A stretch of 64,000 nucleotides of DNA from WTFY01 sp965203725 (GTDB taxonomy: Bacteria; Pseudomonadota; Gammaproteobacteria; UBA4575): assembly GCA_965203725.1 (NCBI GenBank), contig CBDBDH010000001.1:620001-684000 (forward strand), read 5' to 3'. Shown in pieces: positions 42,090 through 50,022 of this stretch (positions within the stretch are counted from its first letter, which is position 1; every line of letters begins with the position of its first letter). Both the position numbers and the translations under genes were made by a program. Under the pieces are notes generated by a model, which had not been told where the DNA came from, searched no databases, and was given only the letters and a program-made list of their open reading frames with translations.

Positions 42090-42135
42090 CGGGCCGGGCA
42101 TCGCCGAGCCCCAGCTCAAACAGATTGCCCGGCCC
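42090..42135 (+). promoter_or_regulatory. Long-stem hairpin before the 42166 gene
   Basis: GGGCCGGGCA and TGCCCGGCCC form a perfect 10-bp stem across about 26 bases, between the 41721 gene and the ribosome site (TGGAGG) of the next gene. Confidence 0.6.
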
Positions 42136-42165
42136 CGAAGGCCATCAAACCTAATGGAGGTAAAC

Positions 42166-42333
42166 ATGCCCGATGACATCTATACCCGAAACGGCTACCG
42201 CGACCGCCGCGACTACCTAGGCACCCTGGCTGACCAGTATGGCGTAGACTTCCATACCGTGGCGGCCATGGCCGAGATCCTGGGCAAGGACGAGGACTTT
42301 GATGGCTTGGTCACAGAACTGGAGAACTTCTAG
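42166..42333 (+). CDS. Small acidic hypothetical protein
   Basis: 55 residues (MPDDIYTRNGYRDRRDYLG...). AATGGAGG lies 7 bases before the ATG. It ends in an acidic helix (DEDFDGLVTELENF). The N-terminal two thirds could form a short helical bundle. No family recognised. Confidence 0.6.
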   Translation: MPDDIYTRNGYRDRRDYLGTLADQYGVDFHTVAAMAEILGKDEDFDGLVTELENF

Positions 42334-42354
42334 GGCAGTCTTTGAACGGGACAC

Positions 42355-42425
42355 GGGGCACAGGGAAGTGCCCCGGCTATCTACGGGTGTGTTACCCGTA
42401 CTGATATAGGTGAAAGCCAGAAACA
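42355..42425 (+). ncRNA. Intergenic double-hairpin element II, copy b
   Basis: GGGGCAC (42355-42361) pairs with GTGCCCC (42368-42374); ACGGGT and ACCCGT form the second stem (42383-42399); then ACTGATATAGGTGAAAGCC, as in copy a. The first stem is one pair longer than in copy a. Confidence 0.62.
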
Positions 42426-42447
42426 GGTAACGTAACGGAAGCCAACC

Positions 42448-42597
42448 ATGAATGTGAATGACGACTCCACCAGCATAGAGCGGGTGAAGCTCTGCAAGGC
42501 GGTGAATTTCGCCACAAAGGAGGCACTCCACGTTATCCTGAATGACGAGTGCCACAAACCTTGGAAGGTGCCAAAATGGCTAAATCATGCACATTAG
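42448..42597 (+). CDS. Small hypothetical protein
   Basis: 49 residues (MNVNDDSTSIERVKLCKAVN...). It is preceded by element II copy b but has only a weak ribosome site (ACGGAAG). Helical by composition. It is the last gene of the hairpin-separated array. Confidence 0.5.
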   Translation: MNVNDDSTSIERVKLCKAVNFATKEALHVILNDECHKPWKVPKWLNHAH

Positions 42598-42846
42598 CTA
42601 AAAAACGGCTTACGAGGATGGCCTGTAAGCGACGATCTCGACCTTGGCCGTATCCTAGTACCCCTGAAATCCGCATGGTTTTTGTACAATTGGATGAGCG
42701 CAGGAACAGGGAATCCGATGCACACAGCCCTAACGTTCGGGCCTTTTTCCGGCCCTCAGTGGATCCCCATGGAAGCCATGTGCAATGCTGTAACGCCGCT
42801 CGGGGAGTATGATGAGATCACACCACGAGCTTTAGGAATCTTCAGT

Positions 42847-43059
42847 ATGAAATCAACATCACGTATAAGGCCCTTGGACAGGGAAGAACTGAAGCGAATC
42901 CGAAAACGCACGGGGAAGTCCCTGGCCGAATTTGCTCCCCTGCTGGGCATGACTGGCCAAGGTGCCCGCCGTACTGTCCGCCGCTTTGAATCGGGAAAAG
43001 AACTTCCGCGTGATTCTGTTCTGGAGCGGTATCACGCGCTGCGTGAAGGAAAATTGTAA
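42847..43059 (+). CDS. HTH (XRE-like) regulator, first of a tandem pair
   Basis: 70 residues from ATG 42847. HTH: LKRIRKRTGKSLAEFAPLLG, then TVRRFESGKELPRD, similar to Cro/CI-type folds. The next gene is a paralogue with the same ending (ALREGKL versus LLREGKL). It is a candidate repressor for the palindrome at 36221. The frame is open further upstream, but the 70-residue start is the usual size. Confidence 0.7.
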   Translation: MKSTSRIRPLDREELKRIRKRTGKSLAEFAPLLGMTGQGARRTVRRFESGKELPRDSVLERYHALREGKL

Positions 43060-43092
43060 CTGCGCGAGCTGTCCGAATTATCTGGAGTACAC

Positions 43093-43341
43093 ATGAAATC
43101 AGAACCAGACATTGAGCCCCTGACTACAGAGGAACTCCGCCAAATCAGAGAGGATTCAGGATTAACTAAAGCAGAGCTTGCCTGCCTGTTCGGTCTGTCG
43201 GACAGACGCGTCATCCGTCGCTATGAATCGGAATTGGGAGATTTCTGCCCGTCACGACCTGTGCAGAGACTGTACCATCTGTTGCGCGAAGGGAAACTGA
43301 ATCATCTGGTGCGAAAAGTGAAGAAACTGCGCAAGGCGTAA
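43093..43341 (+). CDS. HTH (XRE-like) regulator, second of a tandem pair
   Basis: 82 residues. HTH: LRQIREDSGLTKAELACLFG, then RVIRRYESELG, followed by VQRLYHLLREGKLNHLVRK with a basic tail not present in the first paralogue. Separated by 33 bp from its neighbour. Tandem duplication with divergence suggests two repressors with different operators. Confidence 0.7.
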   Translation: MKSEPDIEPLTTEELRQIREDSGLTKAELACLFGLSDRRVIRRYESELGDFCPSRPVQRLYHLLREGKLNHLVRKVKKLRKA

Positions 43342-43896
43342 ATGGTAGGAACATGAGAAATGGAGATGATGCACCGTTTCTCGATCAGGGTGATTGTGCC
43401 GTACAGCCACAGATTGACGCACAAATGATGAGTGACCTCGCCAAATTCTTTCATCCTGAATAATCTGCGTTGTACTGGCAGATCCGGTCTTGTCCATGAG
43501 TTGAAGACGCTGAGGTCTCCAACCTCAGACTTGCAGCATCCGAGATGTATGGTCAACTCAACGAGCAGCTAGTCATATCGGACTAGTCCAGACCTCGCTG
43601 CAGACGCAACGGATCATGTTGACAACCTTTTCCCGTTTCTAGTGCATGGATGCGTAACTCAGTGCCTTATCTGAAAAGTATCTGGTCCGCACGGAATTGG
43701 TTCGAACTAACCAAAATTTCATCAAGGAGAGTGGGGTTTTATGAAACGCTTTGAGCGGGACATAATTTTGCAACTGAACATACATTTGCTGCAATACATC
43801 CGCTAATTCGAGTCCGAGATTAATGATCTTCGCTTGCAGGTGGATCGCATGCAGCGGGCACCCAGCCCACATTTCGATAACGGGGCAAGGCTGTAA

Positions 43897-44046
43897 ATGG
43901 AAAACAGTCTGATAACCAAGCATGATACCAAGGACCTGGGCCTCAAGGCTGGTGAAAAAGGAGAGAATCCAGGCTGTATCCACGCTCGAATCATGCGTAT
44001 GCTAGGGTATTCTGTGGAACGTCCTGATACCTCGTTGGATAGTTGA
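43897..44046 (+). CDS. Small hypothetical protein near the module end
   Basis: 49 residues (MENSLITKHDTKDLGLKAGE...RPDTSLDS), directly after the stop of the interrupted frame and in the same frame. No strong ribosome site. Its position next to the end repeats could make it a recombination accessory gene or a remnant of an integrase gene, but nothing in the sequence shows that. Confidence 0.4.
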   Translation: MENSLITKHDTKDLGLKAGEKGENPGCIHARIMRMLGYSVERPDTSLDS

Positions 44047-44070
44047 CTGAAGACAGCCATAGCACTCACA

Positions 44071-44090
44071 GGGGCAACAATGGGGGCAAC
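44071..44090 (+). repeat. Paired GGGGCAAC sites, right end of module
   Basis: GGGGCAAC at 44071-44078 and 44083-44090, 12 bp apart, opposite in orientation to the pair at 34767-34788. The 9.3 kb between the pairs is the radC-containing module. Confidence 0.45.
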
Positions 44091-44284
44091 TGAGCAAACC
44101 ACACAATAGTAAATTCATATATATTAGGTAGTTATTAACGCTATTCGGTGGTTACCGGGCCCATCAAATCCGTCACAAAATACCGCACGGCGGGCGCGCA
44201 GCGCACCATGGGCGCGACGGAATTCCGTTGGAGGCGACCGCCGGGCATTGTAGAGTAACAGCCTTTGATTTGCAGGTTGCGAGG

Positions 44285-45643
44285 ATGCCAAGGAAAATTG
44301 CAATTATCGGTGCGGGAGTCTCGGGGCTGGGCACGGCCTGGGCGCTGCATCACCACCCCGAGCGGTTCGATTTTCGAATCTACGAGGCCCAGTCGCGCAT
44401 CGGCGGCAACGCCATCACGGTGGACATGCCGCAGGAGGACGGCAGCTCGATCCCGTTCGACATCTCCGTCACCGCCTGCATCCCCTCGGCCTACCACCAT
44501 ATCGTGCTGCTCATGCAGCAGTACGGCATCGACCTGGTCGACACCCGCTTCAGCTACAGCGTGAAGTACAAGGGCGGGGTCTACGCGCACGATTACGACT
44601 CCGACATCCGCCGACAGCTGCTGCCGGAGATCGAGAAATTCCAGAAGCTGCTGCGGCGCCTGCAGTGGTTCGGCCGGCTCAACCACACGAAGTCCGCCCT
44701 GCTCAATGCGCTGAATCCGTTCAACTACGTCCGCATGGGCACGCTGCTCAACCTCGGGCGCTTCTCGGGCGACTTCCGCTACAAGATCCTCAAGCCGATG
44801 TTCGTCAATTTCCTGATGGCCACCAACGTGTTCGACATGCCGGCCGCGCTGTTCTCCCGCTACCTGGAGTTCTTCGACATCGAGTCCGCCACGCCGATGC
44901 AGTCCTGGGACCAAGGCACGCGGCGCATCTACCAGAACCTGTCGGCGGAGTTCGAGGACAAGATCTACCTGGAGCGCCCGGTCCGCAAGGTGTACCGGCG
45001 CGAGAACGAGGTCGTGGTCGAGGACGAGAACGGTGAAAGAGAGGCCTACGACGACGTGGTGTTCGCATGCAACGCAAACCAGACCCTGATGATGCTGGAC
45101 CAGCCCACCCTCCTGGAAACCTCGATGCTGTCCTCGGTCCGCTACGAGAGCGAACTGCACAACCACACGATCGTGCACTCGGACGCCTCGTTGCTGCCGG
45201 ACACGGAGGTCCGGGAACTTGATACCCGCAGCAACCACATCGAGCAGTACGGGGTGCGCCCGGACAACTACGAGATCACCTACATCATGCACAACCAGCA
45301 GCCCTGGGCGAAGCACTCCGACAAGCCCTGCCTGGTAACCTACAACCCGATCAGCCGCATCGACGAGGCCAAGGTCATCAAGAAGTGGTGGTTCCAGCAC
45401 ATCGTCCACGACGTACGCCAGGTGGCCCTGCTCGTTTTGATGTTCCGTTTCATCCAGGGCAAGAGGCGAACCTGGCACTGTGGCGCACACACGCTGATCA
45501 ACAGCCAGGAGACCTGTTTCGTGACCGGCCTGGTGACCGCGAAACAACTCGGCGCCGACTATCCGTTCCAGGACAGCGAGGCGAGAAAGTGGTTCAACTT
45601 CTACGGGCGCATGATGTACGGCTGGCGTTTCAAGAAAGCCTGA
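44285..45643 (+). CDS. FAD-dependent amine-oxidase-like protein
   Basis: 452 residues from ATG 44285, which starts the Rossmann strand (MPRKIAIIGAGVSGLGTAWA); GxGxxG is complete, and the FAD-binding Glu follows in RIYEAQSRIGGNA. The central part (FFDIESATPMQSWDQGTRRIYQNL) and the end, with the FVTGLVTAKQLGADYPF motif, match the NAD(P)-binding/flavin amine oxidase group annotated near fatty-acid and desaturase-like loci. Substrate unknown. First core-like gene right of the mobile module. Confidence 0.82.
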   Translation: MPRKIAIIGAGVSGLGTAWALHHHPERFDFRIYEAQSRIGGNAITVDMPQEDGSSIPFDISVTACIPSAYHHIVLLMQQYGIDLVDTRFSYSVKYKGGVYAHDYDSDIRRQLLPEIEKFQKLLRRLQWFGRLNHTKSALLNALNPFNYVRMGTLLNLGRFSGDFRYKILKPMFVNFLMATNVFDMPAALFSRYLEFFDIESATPMQSWDQGTRRIYQNLSAEFEDKIYLERPVRKVYRRENEVVVEDENGEREAYDDVVFACNANQTLMMLDQPTLLETSMLSSVRYESELHNHTIVHSDASLLPDTEVRELDTRSNHIEQYGVRPDNYEITYIMHNQQPWAKHSDKPCLVTYNPISRIDEAKVIKKWWFQHIVHDVRQVALLVLMFRFIQGKRRTWHCGAHTLINSQETCFVTGLVTAKQLGADYPFQDSEARKWFNFYGRMMYGWRFKKA

Positions 45644-45763
45644 ACCGGAACACGGCGGAGACTGCCGGTCACGGGCTCCGGACAGGCTGAGATTTCCCCC
45701 GAACCTGGCCATTCGGGCATGTCTGTCTGTGGGCAAGCCGGAAAATTCATGTAACTATAGGCC

Positions 45764-46900
45764 ATGGGCAGCACAAACACTCAATCCTCCACGCGGCGTA
45801 AGCCCCTGGATACGATCCCGTCCGAACTGGCAGCACCGTGCGATTTCGAGCGGCTGGCCCCCGAATTCATCGAGGCCACAGCCTGGGCACATGTTGCCGG
45901 GGGCACCGGGGGCGAGCAATCCCTGCAGGCGAACATCCGGGCGCTGGCCAGCATTGAGCTGCACAGCCGCATCCTGCAAGATCTCGAGGCAGCCTCGACC
46001 CGGACCACGCTGCTGGGGCAGGCGTTTCGACACCCCGTGCTGCTCGCGCCGATGAATGCGCAGTCCCTGGTCCACCCGCAAGGTGAGCTTGCCACGGCTG
46101 CCGGTGCCGCAGCACAGGAAGCGTGCCTCGTCGTCAGCACCCAGGCCTCCAAGCCAATGGAGGAGATCGCCGCTCAAACCGATGCGCCGAAGTGGTTTCA
46201 ACTCTACATCCAGCCCGAGCGCAAACACACCCGGGCATTGATCGAGCGTGCAGAAAACGCAGGCTTCGGCGCCCTCATGGTGACCCTGAACGTGCCCATC
46301 CTGGTCCCCGTCTACCGTGCAGTGAGAGCCGGCTTCGCCCTGCCCGATCATGCACGCCCGGCACACGTGTTCGGATCGCCCAAACGAGCGCAGGCCGAGC
46401 TGAGGCCCGATCAAAGCCCGATCTTCCAGGGCAAGATGCGCGAGGCGCCGGACTGGGACGAGTTGGCCTGGGTGCTTGAACAGACCTCGCTGCCTACGAT
46501 TGCGAAGGGTGTGACGCATCCGGACGATGCCAGGCGCCTGATCGACATGGGCATCGACTGCATTGCCGTGTCCAACCACGGCGGTCGGGCCCTAGATGCC
46601 ATGCCGGCCAGCATTCACTGCCTGCCCGGAATCCGGCAGGCGATCGGCGATGATTTCCCGCTGCTCATGGATGGCGGGATTCGAAGCGGGTATGACGTGT
46701 TCAAGGCCATCGCCATGGGCGCCGATGCCGTGATGATCGGCCGATTGCAACTCTATGCGCTGGCCGTCGCAGGCAGCCTGGGCGTGGCGCACCTCATCAA
46801 GCTGGTTCGCGAGGAACTGGAACTCGCCATGTCGTTCGCCGGCTGCACGTCGGTCGAGCGCATCAACCGGGATTGCCTGTTTGCGGGAACAGGTTCCTGA
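45764..46900 (+). CDS. FMN-dependent alpha-hydroxy-acid dehydrogenase
   Basis: 378 residues. The FMN alpha-hydroxy-acid family signature is present: VSNHGGRALDAMPASI near residue 272 with catalytic His and Arg, LMDGGIRSGYDVFKAIAMGADAVMIGR near 300-325, and an N-terminal PVLLAPM. Such enzymes oxidise lactate, glycolate or related acids. A long insertion before IFQGKMREAPDWDELAWV is normal for the family. The substrate cannot be fixed. Convergent with phoX. Confidence 0.88.
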   Translation: MGSTNTQSSTRRKPLDTIPSELAAPCDFERLAPEFIEATAWAHVAGGTGGEQSLQANIRALASIELHSRILQDLEAASTRTTLLGQAFRHPVLLAPMNAQSLVHPQGELATAAGAAAQEACLVVSTQASKPMEEIAAQTDAPKWFQLYIQPERKHTRALIERAENAGFGALMVTLNVPILVPVYRAVRAGFALPDHARPAHVFGSPKRAQAELRPDQSPIFQGKMREAPDWDELAWVLEQTSLPTIAKGVTHPDDARRLIDMGIDCIAVSNHGGRALDAMPASIHCLPGIRQAIGDDFPLLMDGGIRSGYDVFKAIAMGADAVMIGRLQLYALAVAGSLGVAHLIKLVREELELAMSFAGCTSVERINRDCLFAGTGS

Positions 46901-46924
46901 AATTCTGAATCCAGCGGGCGATCC

Positions 46925-48814
46925 CTAGCTGCCCATCAACCGGTCCCCGTCATGGGAAATGGCCACGATGGCCGGTCGCGGCGGCATGCCTCCATCGAAA
47001 TCGGGCCACCGGGTTGAGGGGGCATCGAATCCCGACCCTTCACCGGGGTGCTGCACGCAACAGAACATCGTTTTGTAATCCGGAGTAAAACACGGACTGC
47101 AGATCTCCGCCCCGCGGGGAGTGCTCAGGAAGTGTCGCGGCAAGGCACGCTTGCTTCCCTGGGTGCCGCTGACCCAGATGCCGTCCGCGATGCCCTGTCT
47201 TCCGAAGCCGTCGGTGGCAATCCACAAATTGCCTGAGCGATCAAATGTGCCGTTGTCCGGACAGGAAAACCAGCCCGGTGCGCTGGTGTCCGGGTGGTAG
47301 CGAGCCTGGTCCACCGGGCTTTGCGGATCACCGGCCAGTATGAAGATCTCCCACGTGAATTGTGCAGCAGCGTGATCACCGCCGGGTGCAACGAACTCAA
47401 GGATATGACCATGGCGATTGAATCCTCTCGGGTTGGCAGGATTGTCTGACAGCGGCTCGCGCATGACGTTGTTCGTGAGGATCGCAAAGACATGGCCCGT
47501 GACCGGGTTGACCTTGATTTCCTCGGGCCGGTCCATCGGCGTCGCCCCTGCAAGATCGGCCGCGCCTCGCATGTCGATGACCACATCCGCCTGGCTGGAA
47601 AAGCCGTTCGCCGGTGTACAGGCGCCCTGCCCCCACACCAGGGGGTGCCAGACGAGCATGCCCTGTTCGGTGAACTCGGCCACCGACAGCTCACCTTCGT
47701 CCAGCAAGCTACGGTTATGCCCGGCATCCCCCGGGCGATAGCGCTGCCTGCTGACAAACCGGTAGATGTACTCGAAGGCCTGGTCATCACCCATGTACAC
47801 CACCACCCGTCCATCCGGGTTGATCACCACATCGCAGCCTTCGTGCTTGCAGCGCCCGAGCGCCGTTCGCTTCACCGGCACGGAGTTCGGATCGTACGGG
47901 TCGATCTCGACAATCCAGCCGGCGTGCATGCCCGCCTGCGGGTGCAGGTCCAGGTTCCAGGACTCGTGAAACATCCCCCAGGCCGAGCGGGCAACGTCGC
48001 TGCCGTGCATGCCAAAGCGCTTGTAGCTGGCCATCTCCTCCGTCAGCCTCGCCTCGCCCATGAAATAGGATTGCACGTTTTCCTCAGCCGTGAGCACCGT
48101 ACCCCACGGCGTGACCTGCCCGGCGCAGTTGCCGAACGTACCCATGGACTTCACGCCCTCGGGGGAGAACGCGGTCTTGAGCCTGCGGTGCCCGCGGGCA
48201 GGGCCTGAGAATCGCATCCCGGTCCGCGGCGTGATGCGCCGGTTGTAGCCGGAGGCGAGGTGGGCCTTCCAGGTGCCCTCTCTGCGATGTACCTCGACGA
48301 TGGACAGGCCGTGGGCCTGCATCTCGACATCGACCTGCTCGCGACTCAGCCCAAAGGGGTCCGGCGAGCCCGGGTGCATCATGGCGCTGCTCACATACTC
48401 GTGGTTGACCGCCAGCAGGCCGGACTCCGATAGGTGGGCGGCGCCCGGCAGGGGCAGCCAGCCGAGAAAATCGTTGTTGTAGCCGAACTGTCTGGCCTGG
48501 GCCCCTGGCGTTTGCCGGTACGGATCGAAGCCCGGGGCATCGGTGAACAAGGGGTCGCCCCAGGCGAGCACCACCTGCCAGGCATAGCCTTGCGGCACGT
48601 GCAGGGTGTCATCGAGCCCGTGGGGCAACTCCTTGAACGCGGGCGGGGACGCTGGCGAGGCCAGCGCCGGGCCCATCCACATCGACTGCGCGCCGGCGAG
48701 TGCGGAGCCTTTCAGGAAAGTGCGCCGGGCGATGCGGCGCTCGAGAATTTCGCCAAACGGGGTGGCGTGGTGTTCGCGCGGTGCCGGCAGATCATCTACA
48801 TCCAGGCTGCTCAT
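46925..48814 (-). CDS. phoX: PhoX-family alkaline phosphatase, Tat-exported
   Basis: 629 residues. The N-terminus has a Tat signal (RIARRTFLKGSALAGAQSM), and the body matches PhoX/DUF839: GYNNDFLGWLP, LLAVNHEYVSS, GNCAGQVTPWGTVLTAEENV, LGRCKHEGCDVVI and YMGDDQAFEYIYRFVS. PhoX enzymes are periplasmic, Ca/Fe-dependent phosphatases that release phosphate from organic esters. The Cys in LGRCKHE matches the family's metal-near Cys. The gene stands alone between convergent and co-directional neighbours. Confidence 0.9.
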   Translation of the reverse strand: MSSLDVDDLPAPREHHATPFGEILERRIARRTFLKGSALAGAQSMWMGPALASPASPPAFKELPHGLDDTLHVPQGYAWQVVLAWGDPLFTDAPGFDPYRQTPGAQARQFGYNNDFLGWLPLPGAAHLSESGLLAVNHEYVSSAMMHPGSPDPFGLSREQVDVEMQAHGLSIVEVHRREGTWKAHLASGYNRRITPRTGMRFSGPARGHRRLKTAFSPEGVKSMGTFGNCAGQVTPWGTVLTAEENVQSYFMGEARLTEEMASYKRFGMHGSDVARSAWGMFHESWNLDLHPQAGMHAGWIVEIDPYDPNSVPVKRTALGRCKHEGCDVVINPDGRVVVYMGDDQAFEYIYRFVSRQRYRPGDAGHNRSLLDEGELSVAEFTEQGMLVWHPLVWGQGACTPANGFSSQADVVIDMRGAADLAGATPMDRPEEIKVNPVTGHVFAILTNNVMREPLSDNPANPRGFNRHGHILEFVAPGGDHAAAQFTWEIFILAGDPQSPVDQARYHPDTSAPGWFSCPDNGTFDRSGNLWIATDGFGRQGIADGIWVSGTQGSKRALPRHFLSTPRGAEICSPCFTPDYKTMFCCVQHPGEGSGFDAPSTRWPDFDGGMPPRPAIVAISHDGDRLMGS

Positions 48815-48913
48815 TGTCCGTCGAACCCCCGATCCTTACCCAGCGAAGTCGTGATCCGGAGTGTAGCAGGCCTTTGCTGCGGACCCGTGACAGGGCTGCC
48901 TGACCGATGGCCC

Positions 48914-50014
48914 TCAGGTCGAGCTCGGCAGGTCCGGGAAGGCACTGGCCACGCCCGCATGAGTGATCTGCCCGCCGTGGATGTTGAGCGCTTCTCGCAC
49001 ACCGGCCTCATGTTCGAGAAACGCCTCCAGACCCAGTCCGGCCAGCTTTCGGATATAGGGCAGCGTGGCGTTGCAGTAGGCCTGGGTGCTGGTGCGGCTG
49101 ACCGCACCGGGCATGTTCGGCACGCAGTAGTGCACGATGTCGTCGACCAGGTACACCGGGTCACTGTGCGAGGTGCGCCGGCTGGTCTCGAAGCACCCGC
49201 CCTGGTCGATGGATACGTCCACGAGCACCGCACCCCGCTTCATCTCGGTGAGCATCGCGCGGTGGATCAGCCTCGGTGAGCGTGCCCCCGGGATCAGCAA
49301 GGCGCCGACGATCAGGTCGGAGCGTACGGCGAACTCGTGTACGGCGTGCGGATCGCAATAAATCGTCGTGACGTTGGCCGGCATGACCTCATCGAGGCAG
49401 CGGAGCCTTTCGATGTCGATGTCCATGATCGTGACGTTGGCGCCGAGTCCTGCCGCCACCCGCGCGGCATTGGCGCCCACCACGCCGGCGCCGAGCACCA
49501 GCACGTTGGCCGGGGCCACCCCGGCCACCCCTCCGAGCAGGATGCCGCGCCCCTTCAGTGGCGTCTCCAGGCACTTCGCGCCTTCCTGGATCGCCATCTT
49601 GCCGGCCACCTCGCTCATGGGTTTCAAGAGCGGGCGCTCGCCCTTGGGATTGCCCAGCGTCTCGCAGGCCAGCGCCGAGATGTTTTTCTCGATACAGGCC
49701 TCGACCAGGGGCCTGGAGACCGCCAGGTGAAAGTAGCCGAAGACGATCATGGAATTCGCGTAGTCTCCGATCTCGTCCATCTGCGGCTCCTTGACCTTGA
49801 GTAGCAGCTCGCAGTCCGCATGGATGGCATCTGCCGAGTCGACGATGCGGGCGCCGGCCTTCTCGTATTCCTCATCCAGGTAGCCGCTGCCGTGACCGGC
49901 CTGGGCCTGCACCCACACCTCGTGGCCGTCCTCGACCAGCAACTGCGCGCCGACCGGCAACAGCGCTATGCGGTACTCGTCGACCATCGTCTCCTTCGGT
50001 ATTCCGATCTTCAT
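48914..50014 (-). CDS. ald: Alanine dehydrogenase
   Basis: 366 residues, normal length. It converts L-alanine and NAD+ to pyruvate, ammonia and NADH in the cytoplasm. Visible sites: Lys in LLLKVKEPQ, the catalytic His in FGYFHLAVSRPL (near 96), Rossmann GAGVVGANAAR (near 171), and VDVSIDQGGCFETS. It lies directly after aceF on the same strand (8-bp gap), so alanine deamination and pyruvate oxidation may be co-expressed. Confidence 0.95.
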   Translation of the reverse strand: MKIGIPKETMVDEYRIALLPVGAQLLVEDGHEVWVQAQAGHGSGYLDEEYEKAGARIVDSADAIHADCELLLKVKEPQMDEIGDYANSMIVFGYFHLAVSRPLVEACIEKNISALACETLGNPKGERPLLKPMSEVAGKMAIQEGAKCLETPLKGRGILLGGVAGVAPANVLVLGAGVVGANAARVAAGLGANVTIMDIDIERLRCLDEVMPANVTTIYCDPHAVHEFAVRSDLIVGALLIPGARSPRLIHRAMLTEMKRGAVLVDVSIDQGGCFETSRRTSHSDPVYLVDDIVHYCVPNMPGAVSRTSTQAYCNATLPYIRKLAGLGLEAFLEHEAGVREALNIHGGQITHAGVASAFPDLPSST

Positions 50015-50022
50015 GATGGCGA

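Larger units (their letters stand above)
43342..44284. other. Right end of the mobile module, mostly degraded
   Basis: A 36-codon frame at 43353-43463 (MRNGDDAPFLDQGDCAV) may be a small gene. A frame from ATG 43741 with AAGGAGAG upstream reads MKRFERDIILQLNIHLL, meets TAA at 43804, and continues in frame (FESEINDLRLQVDRMQR) to 43896, so it is an interrupted small gene. The GGGGCAAC pair follows at 44071-44090; after that sequence becomes GC-rich core. Confidence 0.45.

Noticed and set aside
42576..42812. 78-codon frame starting MAKSCTLAKK
   Set aside because: Arg/Pro-rich with no ribosome site, overlaps the end of the 42448 gene; probably chance.
44141..45736. A 531-codon minus-strand frame
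   Set aside because: Antisense shadow of the FAD-dependent oxidase in GC-rich DNA.
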